64,000 nt of DNA from AC-32 sp963704005. GTDB taxonomy: Bacteria > Actinomycetota > Thermoleophilia > Gaiellales > Gaiellaceae. Made by a program: the position numbers and the translations under genes. Positions 27,163 to 34,982 of this stretch are shown piece after piece (within the stretch, counting starts at the first letter, position 1; every line of letters starts with the position of its first letter). The stretch is taken from NCBI GenBank assembly GCA_963704005.1, contig CAVPGJ010000001.1:372001-436000 (forward strand), read 5' to 3'. The notes below the pieces were generated by a model that saw only the letters and a list, made by a program, of their open reading frames with translations, had not been told where the DNA came from and did no database searches.

Positions 27163-28014
27163 TCAGCCCGCCGGCCGGACCAGCGGGAACTGCACGATGC
27201 TCGTGTCCCGCTGGATCACGCGCCGGGCGTAGAGGCGCTCGTCCGCCGCGCGGTAGAGCGAGAGCGCGTTCGTTCCGTCCTGCGGGCAGGCCGCCCAGCC
27301 GAAGGTGACTCTGGAGCCCTCGTCGGCGATCACCCGCTGCAGCCGTGCTGCGATCGTTCCGGCGTCCCGTGCGCTCGCCGCGTAGGTGAGAACTGCGAAC
27401 TCCGTGTCGCCGATCCGCGCGACCTCGTCTCCGGGCGGCAGCGCGTGCAGCAGGCGGCCGGCGATCTCACGGATCGCCTCGTCGTCCTCGAGCGGGCCGG
27501 AGCGCGAGTGCCCCTGGCCGGGATCGACCGCCCCGACGAGCAGCGCGAATGGCTGCTCCCGCGCGAGGCGCTCGGTGATAGCGCGCTCGAACGCGCGCGT
27601 GTTCGGCAGGCCGGTAAGCGCGTCCCGCTCGGCCAGCAGCTGCAGCTCCTCGAGCAGCGTGCGATTCGCGTTGGCGAAGTAGCCGGTCACGACCCCGACG
27701 GTCATGTAGGTGACGAACCGGATGCCGGTGCTGGTGGTCAGCACCTCGCTGGGTGGGAGGTGCGGGTTGATGAGGACGCCCGCGGCGAACAGCCCCGTCG
27801 CGGCCAGGGCTCCGGCGGCGCCGATCCAGTACCCGCCGGCGAACGCGGCGAGAATGATCGGGATGTAGAAGAAATGGCCCAGGCCGAGGCCCGGCCGCTC
27901 CAGGTAGGCGAAAGCGCCGAAGATTGCGATGCCGCTCGCAACCGAAACGAGCAGCAGCCAATAGCGCAGCCGGGTCCGCATGGCAATAGCATCGAACGTC
28001 GGACGCCGTTCCAC
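27163..28014 (-). CDS. membrane protein with degenerate GGDEF domain
   Basis: 283 aa. Four or five hydrophobic segments (about residues 17-120), then a GGDEF-type domain starting ERDALTGLPNTRAFERAI. The active-site motif is replaced by IGDTEF, and the middle of the domain is shortened, so cyclase activity is unlikely. It may bind GTP or c-di-GMP or act as a sensor. ATG 27981 (MRTRLRYW) is an alternative start giving a more usual N-terminus. It is convergent with the repeat-protein operon and divergent from the DUF4235 gene. Confidence 0.75.
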   Translation of the reverse strand: MERRPTFDAIAMRTRLRYWLLLVSVASGIAIFGAFAYLERPGLGLGHFFYIPIILAAFAGGYWIGAAGALAATGLFAAGVLINPHLPPSEVLTTSTGIRFVTYMTVGVVTGYFANANRTLLEELQLLAERDALTGLPNTRAFERAITERLAREQPFALLVGAVDPGQGHSRSGPLEDDEAIREIAGRLLHALPPGDEVARIGDTEFAVLTYAASARDAGTIAARLQRVIADEGSRVTFGWAACPQDGTNALSLYRAADERLYARRVIQRDTSIVQFPLVRPAG

Positions 28015-28106
28015 GTCGCTCGGACGGGTGATTCTGGCTCGGGCAGGATGTTCTCGCCCACATCGTCCAAACGTGGTTGACTCAGTACCTCGTCCCGCTT
28101 GCGCCG

Positions 28107-28388
28107 ATGATGAAGCTGCTCTACAAGCCGTTCGCGATCATTGCCGGTGTGGTCGCCAGCCGGGCAGCGGGAGCGATCCTCAAGAGACTGTGGGCGTTTC
28201 TCGCCAAGGAGACGGAGATACCGCAGGCCATGGAGCAGTCCCGGGGTTGGACGGAAGTCGTCGCGGCCGCGATGCTCAAGGGTGCGGTCTTCGGTGGTGT
28301 GAAAGCCCTCGCGGATCGGACGTTCGCAACCGGCTACTTCCGCCGGACCGGCGTCTGGCCGGGGGAGACCGGCAAGCCTCAGGACTAG
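28107..28388 (+). CDS. DUF4235 family membrane protein
   Basis: 93 aa from ATG 28107. MMKLLYKPFAIIAGVVASRA then GAILKRLWAFL is the DUF4235 signature (short actinobacterial membrane protein with an N-terminal glycine-zipper-like helix), followed by ATGYFRRTGVWPGE at the end. A TTG at 28077 would add ten residues. Function of the family is unknown. Confidence 0.75.
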   Translation: MMKLLYKPFAIIAGVVASRAAGAILKRLWAFLAKETEIPQAMEQSRGWTEVVAAAMLKGAVFGGVKALADRTFATGYFRRTGVWPGETGKPQD

Positions 28389-28520
28389 GACGGAGCGCCA
28401 ACCGGCCGGGCTCCACGCCAGGCTCGCCGGAGAGATGTTCCGCGGCGTTGTGATGACGGTTGCGTATCCAAACCGGCAGGCGTAGTCTCGCGCCCAAGTC
28501 CCCTACCCCCGGAGGCCCTC

Positions 28521-29414
28521 ATGACCACCACCAGCGTGCTCCCTGACGTCGGGATCGAGCTTCGGGAGGGTTACGCCGAAGTCGGCGATGTGAACTTGCA
28601 TTACGTCGAGGCCGGTGAGGGGCCGCTGATCGTTCTGTTGCACGGCTTCCCGGAGTTCTGGTTCGGTTGGCGGCTACAGATCGCGCCGCTCGCGGCGGCG
28701 GGTTTTCGAGTCGTCGCTCCCGACACGCGTGGCTACAACCTGTCATCGAAGCCCGAGGGCTTCAAGGACTACGGTGTCGACCTGCTCGCCGACGACATCC
28801 GCGGCCTCATCGGAGCGCTCGGTGAAGAGAAGGCGCTGCTGGCCGGTCACGACTGGGGCGGATCCATCGCCTGGACCGTCGCGATGAACCACCCCGAGGT
28901 GGTCGACCGCCTCGCCATCCTCAACGCGGCCCATCCGCGGCGGCTCTCGGAGGGACTGCACCACCCGAGCCAGCTGCGGAAGTCCTGGTACTTCTTCTTC
29001 TTCGCAACACCGGGACTGCCCGAGGAGATCATGCCCGCCAGAGACTGGCACTTCTTCCGACACTTCCTGCACGACGCGACCCCGCCTTACACGCCGGAGG
29101 AGATCGAACGCTACGTCGAGGCGTGGTCGCAGCCAGGGGCAGCGGCCGGGATGATCAACTACTACCGCGCCTCGGTCAGACAGTCCCAGAAGGAAGCCGT
29201 GGCAAAGCTTCGCCCGATCCCGGCGCCGACACTGGTCGTCTGGGGTGAGCGCGATTCCTACCTCGGCTCCGAGCTGGCCGAGCCCGACCGCGCCGACGTA
29301 CCCAACCTCGACCGCGTGGAGCGCCTGCCCGACGCGTCGCACTGGGTGCATCACGACGAGGCTGAACGCGTCAACCAACTGCTTGTCGACTTCTTCGCCC
29401 CCGCCGCGGCCTAG
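28521..29414 (+). CDS. alpha/beta hydrolase, epoxide-hydrolase/haloalkane-dehalogenase type
   Basis: 297 aa. Oxyanion motif HGFPEFWFGWR, nucleophile Asp in GHDWGGS (about residue 111), acid Asp in WGERDSYLG and catalytic His in ASHWVHHDEAERVN (about residue 273), so the triad is complete. The HGFPE plus GHDWGG combination is typical of soluble epoxide hydrolases. ATG 28521 follows GGAGG at a good distance. It appears monocistronic. Substrate unknown. Confidence 0.88.
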   Translation: MTTTSVLPDVGIELREGYAEVGDVNLHYVEAGEGPLIVLLHGFPEFWFGWRLQIAPLAAAGFRVVAPDTRGYNLSSKPEGFKDYGVDLLADDIRGLIGALGEEKALLAGHDWGGSIAWTVAMNHPEVVDRLAILNAAHPRRLSEGLHHPSQLRKSWYFFFFATPGLPEEIMPARDWHFFRHFLHDATPPYTPEEIERYVEAWSQPGAAAGMINYYRASVRQSQKEAVAKLRPIPAPTLVVWGERDSYLGSELAEPDRADVPNLDRVERLPDASHWVHHDEAERVNQLLVDFFAPAAA

Positions 29415-29588
29415 CCACTAGAGGCTCGGGCAGCGGAAGTCTTGGCGTGAGGAAGACCGGTGTTTTGCGAGCCCGGAAGCGTTCGGAACGACGTTTGCAA
29501 CCGTTTCCTTAGCAGAACGTTAGCAGCGCTCGTTGCCAAGACCGACGACAGACGGAGCCGCTGGCTCGGGACCGATCCGCTATCGGCG

Positions 29589-30062
29589 CTACGGCAACAG
29601 CCGACGGCGTCCTGGCGCTCGGGCGCGGCCACCCCAGCGCATCTGATTCCAGAGCATCCGTCGCTCCCAGCGCCACGTCACGCGTGCCGGCGGCGTCTCG
29701 AGAGCGAGGCCGGTCCGAGCGAGTGCAAGTTCGAAAGGAACTTTGTTGCCGCTGGGACGGAAGCACGCCCCATCGATGGCGTGATTCACGGACCGGAACC
29801 GGTAGCGACCCAAGAGGACTCGTTCGACGGCACTCACTTCGGAAACTGGAATCACGAGCTCGGGCCACCCGAGGACGCGACGAAAGATCGTGCGCGGCAG
29901 GAGACGAATCTCCGCATCGGTGATTAAGCAGGTCGCGCCGGGACCTCTCATTCCGCGTCCGTCCCAGATGTAGCGCATGTCGCTTTCGGGGTAGGTCATT
30001 GATCCGGCTCCGGTAAAGAACGGCATCTGCCCCGATGACTCAGGGGTCAACTTGCCCATCAC
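29589..30062 (-). CDS. hypothetical protein, possible PH-like fold
   Basis: 157 aa. The middle reads ATCLITDAEIRLLPRTIFRR, PELVIPVSEVSAVERVLLGR and IDGACFRPSG, a pattern of strands seen in bacterial PH-like domain proteins (an ITD.EI..LP opener followed by a VSEV strand). The basic C-terminus may be unstructured. Start GTG 30062 or ATG 30059 after TAGGTG. No function can be assigned. Confidence 0.55.
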   Translation of the reverse strand: MMGKLTPESSGQMPFFTGAGSMTYPESDMRYIWDGRGMRGPGATCLITDAEIRLLPRTIFRRVLGWPELVIPVSEVSAVERVLLGRYRFRSVNHAIDGACFRPSGNKVPFELALARTGLALETPPARVTWRWERRMLWNQMRWGGRARAPGRRRLLP

Positions 30063-30194
30063 CTACTCACGGTAGTGCGATAACCCGCTCCCAGCGAGTC
30101 TCCGGCGTGGGATCTATCGCCCTGGGCCAGCGGGCGAGTCTTACCGCCCCCGAGCCGTCCCTAGTCGATCAAGATGCCGTGAAGGTTCCGACGC

Positions 30195-30701
30195 TCATAG
30201 CCACGGTGCCGTCTCGGTCTCGCTTCGCTTGGACTGCCAGAGAAACAATCTCGCTGGCGTCAAGAAACCGGTGTAACCCAAAGGGTGGCGCTTTCCGCTC
30301 GCATCGAGGTTGAAATGCCTCACGGAAATGGGTGCCCTTCCGCGATAGGTCGTCTCGACTTCGATTTGACCGCGCAGGATCTCCGCGACGAAGTCCACGA
30401 TCTCTGTCGTCCACCGGTGGTCGTCGGGTTCTTCGTCCGAGGGAGCGAAGAAATGCTCGTGTGCTCCAAGCGTTCCGACGATGGCGTCGCGTTCACCGAC
30501 CGTCGCCCAGATAGTCCAGTCCTTGCGGTCGATATGCGCCAACTCGACCTCAACGCCGCTCTTGTCGAACTTGACGGAACTTCGGTGGGGATCGACTTGC
30601 GTCGGCTGGACAGTGTCGAGCATGCGCCGCAACTCGTCATAGAAGCTTCGCGGAGCAGGCTTGAGCGACTGAGGAGGATCCGGCATCCACTGCGCGGTCA
30701 T
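30195..30701 (-). CDS. hypothetical protein
   Basis: 168 aa, soluble. N-terminus MTAQWMPDPPQSLKPAPRSF. The body (SSVKFDKSGVEVELAHIDRK, WATVGERDAIVGTLGAHEHF, IVDFVAEILRGQIEVETTYR) has strand-helix alternation resembling a small alpha/beta domain. Codon bias is coding-like and an ATG start is present. No family was recognised. It lies in a run of three solitary minus-strand hypotheticals with larger gaps than the rest of the window, suggesting accessory genes. Confidence 0.55.
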   Translation of the reverse strand: MTAQWMPDPPQSLKPAPRSFYDELRRMLDTVQPTQVDPHRSSVKFDKSGVEVELAHIDRKDWTIWATVGERDAIVGTLGAHEHFFAPSDEEPDDHRWTTEIVDFVAEILRGQIEVETTYRGRAPISVRHFNLDASGKRHPLGYTGFLTPARLFLWQSKRSETETAPWL

Positions 30702-30840
30702 CTAGGGATTCTCGGTGCCGAGCGAAGTGCTCTTTAGCACGGCCCTGCCACCGAGGCAGGCGTGGAGGCTTTTCCGGCCCGTGGGCAGGATGGCCGCGTG
30801 GGTCAGTGTTGGGCTATGACGCCCGAACGGGGAGGCGCGG

Positions 30841-31317
30841 TTAGTCGTACTCGTCGGCGTCGATTTCGGCACCGATGCGAGAGAGGAAGTTGAGTGAAGC
30901 GGCGTCCAGGTGCCAACCGAGGAGCTGGTGTTGGCCCGCGAGCTTCTGCAGTGGCGCGTCCGGAGGTGATAGCTCCTCCTCTTCCCCCTCGTCGTCGTTG
31001 AAGTATCGGACGAGCTGCAAATAGCATCCACCGCCCTCGCCGAGGAGGTCGGCGCCGATCGTGACGAGGCGATCCTCGACCCCGCGAAGGCGGTCGAGGA
31101 CGCTCGCGGCTTGCTCGTCAATCGTGAGCCCGGGCGAGTCGCATAGGAGTTGCCAGCTGTGCTGCGGCGGCCGGGGCGGGTCCGTCGAACGGGATCCTCG
31201 CCCCCGGATGCGGTCTGGAGCAAGACCGAGATAGCTGGCGATCTCGTGCGCGGTTGCTGTGTCGCTGTACACAGAGAAGTTGACGTACTGCCTGATCCGC
31301 ACGCCGAGATGATGCAA
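30841..31317 (-). CDS. DUF4279-like protein
   Basis: 158 aa. The pattern NFSVYSDTATAHEIASYLGL then APDRIRGRGS, a W-x-L segment (HSWQLLC) and a late GADLLGEGGGCYLQLVRYFN strand fits DUF4279, a small family often found near immunity or accessory genes. An acidic insert (DDEGEEEELSPP) follows. Function unknown. Confidence in the gene is fair, in the family moderate. Confidence 0.6.
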   Translation of the reverse strand: MHHLGVRIRQYVNFSVYSDTATAHEIASYLGLAPDRIRGRGSRSTDPPRPPQHSWQLLCDSPGLTIDEQAASVLDRLRGVEDRLVTIGADLLGEGGGCYLQLVRYFNDDEGEEEELSPPDAPLQKLAGQHQLLGWHLDAASLNFLSRIGAEIDADEYD

Positions 31318-31432
31318 TACGCGTAATCGCGGCAGCTTTTGGGAGCGTCACGCCTGAATAGCACGCGAGACGCAGATGCATCCCGATGCTCAGGTTGTCT
31401 CACCAGACAGCAGCACTTTGAATGCTGGTGTC

Positions 31433-31608
31433 AGGTCTTGCATCTGAGCAGATCGCCGCCGCGACCGACATGGCGGTCGCGGCTCTGTGCCGATTTCCGG
31501 TAGCGCCCCAATCAGATCACCACTCGCTCGGCCGGCTCCGTCACCGATGGAAGGACGCGACCGCTGGCAAGGAGGGGGCTCGCGGGGGAACCAGGGGTTT
31601 CCCCGCGC
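31433..31608 (+). repeat. 176-bp direct repeat R1 flanking tRNA-Ala
   Basis: Shares order and most bases with 31721-31896: AGGTCTTGC, ATCGCCGCCGCGACCGAC, a GCGGTCGCGGCT arm, GGCCGGCTCCG and the end GGGGGCTCGCGGGGGAACCA. It lies just 3' of the tRNA (tRNA on minus strand) and contains a strong hairpin at about 31582-31606 (GCGGGGGAACC against GGTTTCCCCGC), a possible processing or termination stem. Confidence 0.75.
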
Positions 31609-31611
31609 CAA

Positions 31612-31684
31612 TGGAGCGTACCGGGATCGAACCGGTGACCTCCGGCTTGCAAAGCCGGCGCTCTCCCAGCTGAGCTAACGCCCC
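31612..31684 (-). tRNA. tRNA-Ala (UGC anticodon)
   Basis: 73 nt with a full cloverleaf: acceptor GGGGCGT/ACGCTCC, D arm GCTC...GAGC, anticodon stem CCGGC/GCCGG with loop TTTGCAA (anticodon TGC), T arm ACCGG-TTCGATC-CCGGT. The G3-U70 pair, the alanine identity element, is present. CCA is not encoded. It is flanked on both sides by copies of a 176-bp repeat. Confidence 0.97.
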
Positions 31685-31720
31685 GGGCTGACAAAGTCTA
31701 GAGGTGAACGTGTGCGGGTG

Positions 31721-31896
31721 AGGTCTTGCGATCGAGCAAATCGCCGCCGCGACCGACACGGCGGGCGCGGCTCACGTGCCGTCTTCGGTAGCGACACTCC
31801 GAATGCCGACGCGCTTGGCCGGCTCCGGCAACTGCGGAACTACGCCACCGATCGCAAGGAGGGGGCTCGCGGGGGAACCAGGGGGTTTCCCCGCGC
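31721..31896 (+). repeat. 176-bp direct repeat R2 flanking tRNA-Ala
   Basis: Second copy of R1, exactly the same length, lying 5' of the tRNA and without a tRNA gene of its own. Its end CCCCGCGC abuts the A run of a terminator. It looks like the leftover 3' flank of a tandem tRNA duplication. Confidence 0.75.
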
Positions 31897-31930
31897 AAAA
31901 AGAAGCCGGCGGGGCTAGCCGCCGGCTTCT
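31896..31930 (-). terminator. rho-independent terminator
   Basis: On the minus strand a perfect 12-bp stem (AGAAGCCGGCGG with CCGCCGGCTTCT, loop of 6) is followed by a short T run (plus-strand AAAA at 31897-31900). It lies 24 nt after the stop of the 80-aa minus-strand gene and should end transcription of the rhomboid/argF block. Confidence 0.85.
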
Positions 31931-31953
31931 TCGTTCACGGAGAGGACCCCGTC

Positions 31954-32196
31954 TTATGCGGCTCTCGCCAGTCGCTCCTCGTGGCGGGCGCGCTTGATGA
32001 TCTCGTCGCGATCGCCGAAGCGGGCGCGGGCCTTGAGCGTGCGGTGCTCGTCCCAGAGCGCCGCTAGGCGCTCCTCGAGCGCATGCAGCTCGGCGGCGAG
32101 GTCGGCGTCGTGACCTTGGGCTAGGAGGTGCCAGAGCTCGGCGCGACGCTCGGTCGCGTCGTCGATCTCGGCACGGATTTCGTCGATGGTTTTCAT
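31954..32196 (-). CDS. small coiled-coil-like conserved protein
   Basis: 80 aa, almost entirely helical and charged: MKTIDEIRAEIDDATERRAE, LWHLLAQGHDA, then ALEERLAALWDEHRTLKAR and FGDRDEIIKRARHEERLARA. Looks like a short actinobacterial coiled-coil protein. A 10-bp palindrome ACCGTACGGT (about 32214-32223) lies upstream and might be an operator. A strong terminator follows the gene. Confidence 0.65.
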   Translation of the reverse strand: MKTIDEIRAEIDDATERRAELWHLLAQGHDADLAAELHALEERLAALWDEHRTLKARARFGDRDEIIKRARHEERLARAA

Positions 32197-32230
32197 GTCG
32201 AGTAGAACGATCTCACCGTACGGTTCATTC

Positions 32231-32320
32231 CTAATCGCCGGATAAGAACCACAGGAGCACGACGACCAGCCCGACGGCTCCGGCCGCGATGGCGATGCCG
32301 GTCAGGAGGCCCGAGCTCAC
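32231..32320 (-). CDS. 29-aa membrane microprotein coupled to rhomboid protease
   Basis: GTG start overlaps the rhomboid stop by four bases (GTGA). MSSGLLTGIAIAAGAVGLVV then VLLWFLSGD: a single hydrophobic helix with almost nothing outside it. Size and coupling suggest a partner or small substrate of the rhomboid enzyme. That is inference. Confidence 0.5.
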   Translation of the reverse strand: MSSGLLTGIAIAAGAVGLVVVLLWFLSGD

Positions 32321-33012
32321 CAGGTCGGTTGTAGCGGCCGGCGGAGGGCCACCGCCCGGACCGTGATCGCTCCGAACAGGAACCCGCCGATGTGCGCGAA
32401 GAAGGCGACGCCTCCGCTCTCCTCCGGGTGGAGGAGCGCGAAACCGCCCTCCGCGAACTGGAACAGGAACCAGATGCCGAGGAAATACATCGCCGGGATC
32501 TCTCGAATGATGAAGAAGATGAAGGTCAGCACCTTCGCGTTGGGCAAGAGCACGATGTAGGCGCCGAGAACGCCGGCGATCGCCCCCGAGGCGCCGACGT
32601 TCGGGACGCTCGCGCCCGCTGCGTTCGAGAAGGCGAGCGTCACGACGCTCTGGATCGTGATCGCGACGAGCCCGGCGGCGATGTACCAGAGGAAGAAGCG
32701 CACCTTGCCGAACGCGTCCTCGACGTTGTTCCCGAAGATCCAGAGGAAGAGCATGTTCCCGAGGATGTGGGCCCAGCTGGCGTGCAGGAACATCGAGGTG
32801 AACGCGCCCTCGTACCAGGGCAGGTGGTGGACCTGCGAAGCGGGCGCGACGCACGGCCCGTCGGCCGAGCACGGGTAGTAGCCGTCGTGGAGGACGGCGC
32901 TCTGGACGCCGGTGCTCCGCTCCCAGAGCCAGACGATCGTGTTCGCCGCGATCAGGCTGACCGTGACGAGCGGGAAGCTCCGCGTCGGGACGTTGTCCTT
33001 GAGCGGGAGCAC
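32317..33012 (-). CDS. rhomboid-family intramembrane serine protease
   Basis: 231 aa, six or seven helices. The nucleophile Ser lies in NVGASGAIAGVLGAY, the catalytic His in FFAHIGGFLFGA, and the L1-loop/helix-2 signature HASWAHILGNMLFLWIFG is present, so the enzyme should be active. It cleaves transmembrane proteins within the membrane. GTG start 12 nt after the argF stop, so it is probably co-transcribed with argF and arcC, though no functional link is obvious. Confidence 0.92.
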   Translation of the reverse strand: MLPLKDNVPTRSFPLVTVSLIAANTIVWLWERSTGVQSAVLHDGYYPCSADGPCVAPASQVHHLPWYEGAFTSMFLHASWAHILGNMLFLWIFGNNVEDAFGKVRFFLWYIAAGLVAITIQSVVTLAFSNAAGASVPNVGASGAIAGVLGAYIVLLPNAKVLTFIFFIIREIPAMYFLGIWFLFQFAEGGFALLHPEESGGVAFFAHIGGFLFGAITVRAVALRRPLQPTW

Positions 33013-33024
33013 TTCGCGGGGAGG

Positions 33025-33946
33025 CTACGGCATCACGAGCGCCATCAGGCCCTTCTGGGCGTGCAGCCGGTTCTCGGCCTGGTCCCAGACCGCCGACTGC
33101 GGGCCGTAGAGCACGTCCTCGGTGATCTCTTCGCCGTAGTGCGCGGGCAGGCAGTGGAGGACGATCGCACGGTCGCCGGCGAGGCTCACGAGCTCGGCGT
33201 CGATGCCGAAGCCCGCCAGGTCGCGCAGCCGCCGCTCACGCTCCTCCTCCTGGCCCATGCTCGTCCAGACGTCGGTGTAGAGGACGTCGGCGCCGCGCGC
33301 GGCCTCCTGCGGGTCGTGGACGACCTCCGGCTCGCCGCCGGCCTCGCGTGCGACCTCGACCGCCTTCGGATCGGGCTCGTAGCCCTCCGGCGTCGCGGCT
33401 ACGAAGCCCATTCCGAGCTTTGCGGCGGCGACCATCAGCGAGGCGCAGACGTTGTTGCCGTCGCCCAGGTAGGCGACCCGCACGCCCTCGAGCCGGTCGA
33501 AGCGCTCGCGGATCGTCATCACGTCGGCGAGGGCCTGGCACGGGTGCGTGCTGTCGGTGAGGCCGTTGATCACCGGAATCGTCGCGTGGCGCGCGAGCTC
33601 CTCCACGTCTTCCTGCGCGAAGGTCCGGATCATCAGGCCGTCGAGGTAGCGAGAGAGGACGGTCGCCGTGTCGCGCAGCGTCTCGCCGCGGCCGAGCTGG
33701 AGGTCGGAGGCGGCGAGGTAGAGGCCGTGCCCGCCGAGCTGGGCGATGCCGACCTCGAACGAGACGCGGGTGCGCGTCGAGGGCTTCTGGAAGATCATCC
33801 CGAGCGTGCGGCCGGGGAGGAGGTGGTGCTCCTCGCCGCGCCGCTGGCGCGCCTTGAGGTCGTCTGCCACGTCGAGCACGTGCCAGCAGCTCCTCGCCGC
33901 TCCAGTCGGCGACCTTGGTGAAGTGTCGTCCGGTCAGCTCCGTCAC
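33025..33946 (-). CDS. argF: ornithine carbamoyltransferase, one frame break near the N-terminus
   Basis: Catalyses carbamoyl phosphate + ornithine to citrulline (or the reverse in catabolism). Motifs: FQKPSTRTRVSFEVG (carbamoyl-phosphate site), DSTHPCQALAD and LHCLPAHYGEEI. The frame from 33879 down is intact. The first 22 residues (MTELTGRHFTKVADWSGEEL) are in another frame, joined by a 1-nt change near 33880-33890. The true start is GTG 33946, 7 nt after a TAGCAT box (33959-33954), a leaderless layout. The gene lies 33 nt after carbamate kinase, which favours a catabolic (arginine/citrulline fermentation) role over arginine synthesis. The other arg genes are absent here. Confidence 0.9.
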
Positions 33947-33979
33947 CAGGCCGATGCTACTGGCCGAGCGTGCGCCCAA

Positions 33980-34885
33980 CTAGCGGATCAGCGTCCCCGC
34001 GCGGCCTTCGATCGCCTCGCCCAGTGCGGCGGGCGAGGTGATCAGGGCCGTGTGGCCCGTGGCGCGGACGAACTCGACCGACGCTTCGACCTTCGGGCGC
34101 ATCGAGCCGGCGGCCAGCTCGGGGACGAGCGCCTCGGCCTCTTCCACGGAGAGCTCGCGCAGCTCCTTCTCCTTCGCGCCGCCGAAGTCGCGGGAGACCG
34201 CGTCGACCTCGGTCAGGATCACGAGCCGGTCGGCGCCGAGCTCGCGGGCGAGGAGGGAGGAGGCGCGGTCCTTGTCGATCACGGCGTCGAGGCCGGCGAG
34301 GTGCGCGCCGCGCCGCATGGCGGGAATGCCGCCGCCGCCGCAGGCGACGACGATCGTGCCGGCGGCCAGCAGCGCGCGGATCGCCCCGAGCTCGACCACC
34401 TCGAGCGGCAGCGGCGAGGGGACGACCCGGCGCCAGCCGCGGCCCGCGTCGTGCACGACCTGCCAGCCGCGCTCGCGCTCCAGCTCGTGCGCCTTCGCCT
34501 CGTCGTAGAACGGCCCGACAGGCTTCGTCGGCTCCGCGAAGGCCGGGTCGTCGTCGGCGACGAGCACGTGCGTCAGCAGGCACGCGACCGGGCGGCCCGC
34601 GACCGGCTCGAGCTCGCTCTCGACCAGCGCGCCGATCTCGGCCTGCGTCTGCGCGACCGCGAGGTAGAGCGGCAGCGGCGGCGCCTCGTCGGCCGCGCGC
34701 TCCTGGCGGAGCAGCTGGTTGCCGACCTGCGGGCCGTTCCCGTGCGTGATCACCAGCTCGCGCTCGTCCAGCAAGGGCCGCAGCGCCTCGCAGGCCCGGC
34801 GCAGGTTCGCGCGCTGCTCGGCCGCCGTTCCCCGCTCGCCGGGCCGCATGAGCGCGTTCCCGCCGAGCGCGACGACTGCGCTCAC
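33980..34885 (-). CDS. arcC: carbamate kinase
   Basis: 301 aa, amino-acid-kinase fold. VVALGGNALMRPGE at the N-terminus, VITHGNGPQVGNQLLRQE, ACGGGGIPAM, DAVIDKDRASSLLARELGAD and MRPKVEASVEFVRATG are diagnostic. It converts carbamoyl phosphate + ADP to ATP + carbamate. With argF it makes the last two steps of the arginine deiminase pathway. No arcA is in the window. GTG start 34885. Confidence 0.93.
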   Translation of the reverse strand: MSAVVALGGNALMRPGERGTAAEQRANLRRACEALRPLLDERELVITHGNGPQVGNQLLRQERAADEAPPLPLYLAVAQTQAEIGALVESELEPVAGRPVACLLTHVLVADDDPAFAEPTKPVGPFYDEAKAHELERERGWQVVHDAGRGWRRVVPSPLPLEVVELGAIRALLAAGTIVVACGGGGIPAMRRGAHLAGLDAVIDKDRASSLLARELGADRLVILTEVDAVSRDFGGAKEKELRELSVEEAEALVPELAAGSMRPKVEASVEFVRATGHTALITSPAALGEAIEGRAGTLIR

Positions 34886-34886
34886 A

Positions 34887-34960
34887 GCGACGTCGCTTGC
34901 GATGTCGCTTTCAGGCCGAGCCGGCTTTGCTGGGTCGGCCGTCTGCGCAGCTGGCCGGGT
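34887..34960 (+). repeat. REP-like element, divergent copy E
   Basis: First hairpin GCGACGTCGC-TT-GCGATGTCGC, then GGCCGAGCCGGC-TTT-GCTGGGTCGGCC as second stem and GTCTG as a truncated tail. It fills the gap between arcC and the upstream COG2403-like gene. Confidence 0.55.
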
Positions 34961-34982
34961 GCGCCGGAATCGACGCCTGCGC

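Noticed and set aside
29460..29927. Plus-strand frame opposite the 157-aa hypothetical
   Set aside because: Minus-strand reading has better start, composition and PH-like pattern.
31422..31678. Plus-strand small frames running through R1 and tRNA-Ala
   Set aside because: They overlap a certain tRNA gene antisense and read typical tRNA-derived peptide (ERTGIEPVTSGLQSRR).
31390..31898. Minus-strand frames reading GNPWFPREPPPC and ETPWFPREPPPC in repeats R1 and R2
   Set aside because: They arise from the shared hairpin sequence next to the tRNA, lack ribosome sites and diverge elsewhere; treated as non-coding repeat.
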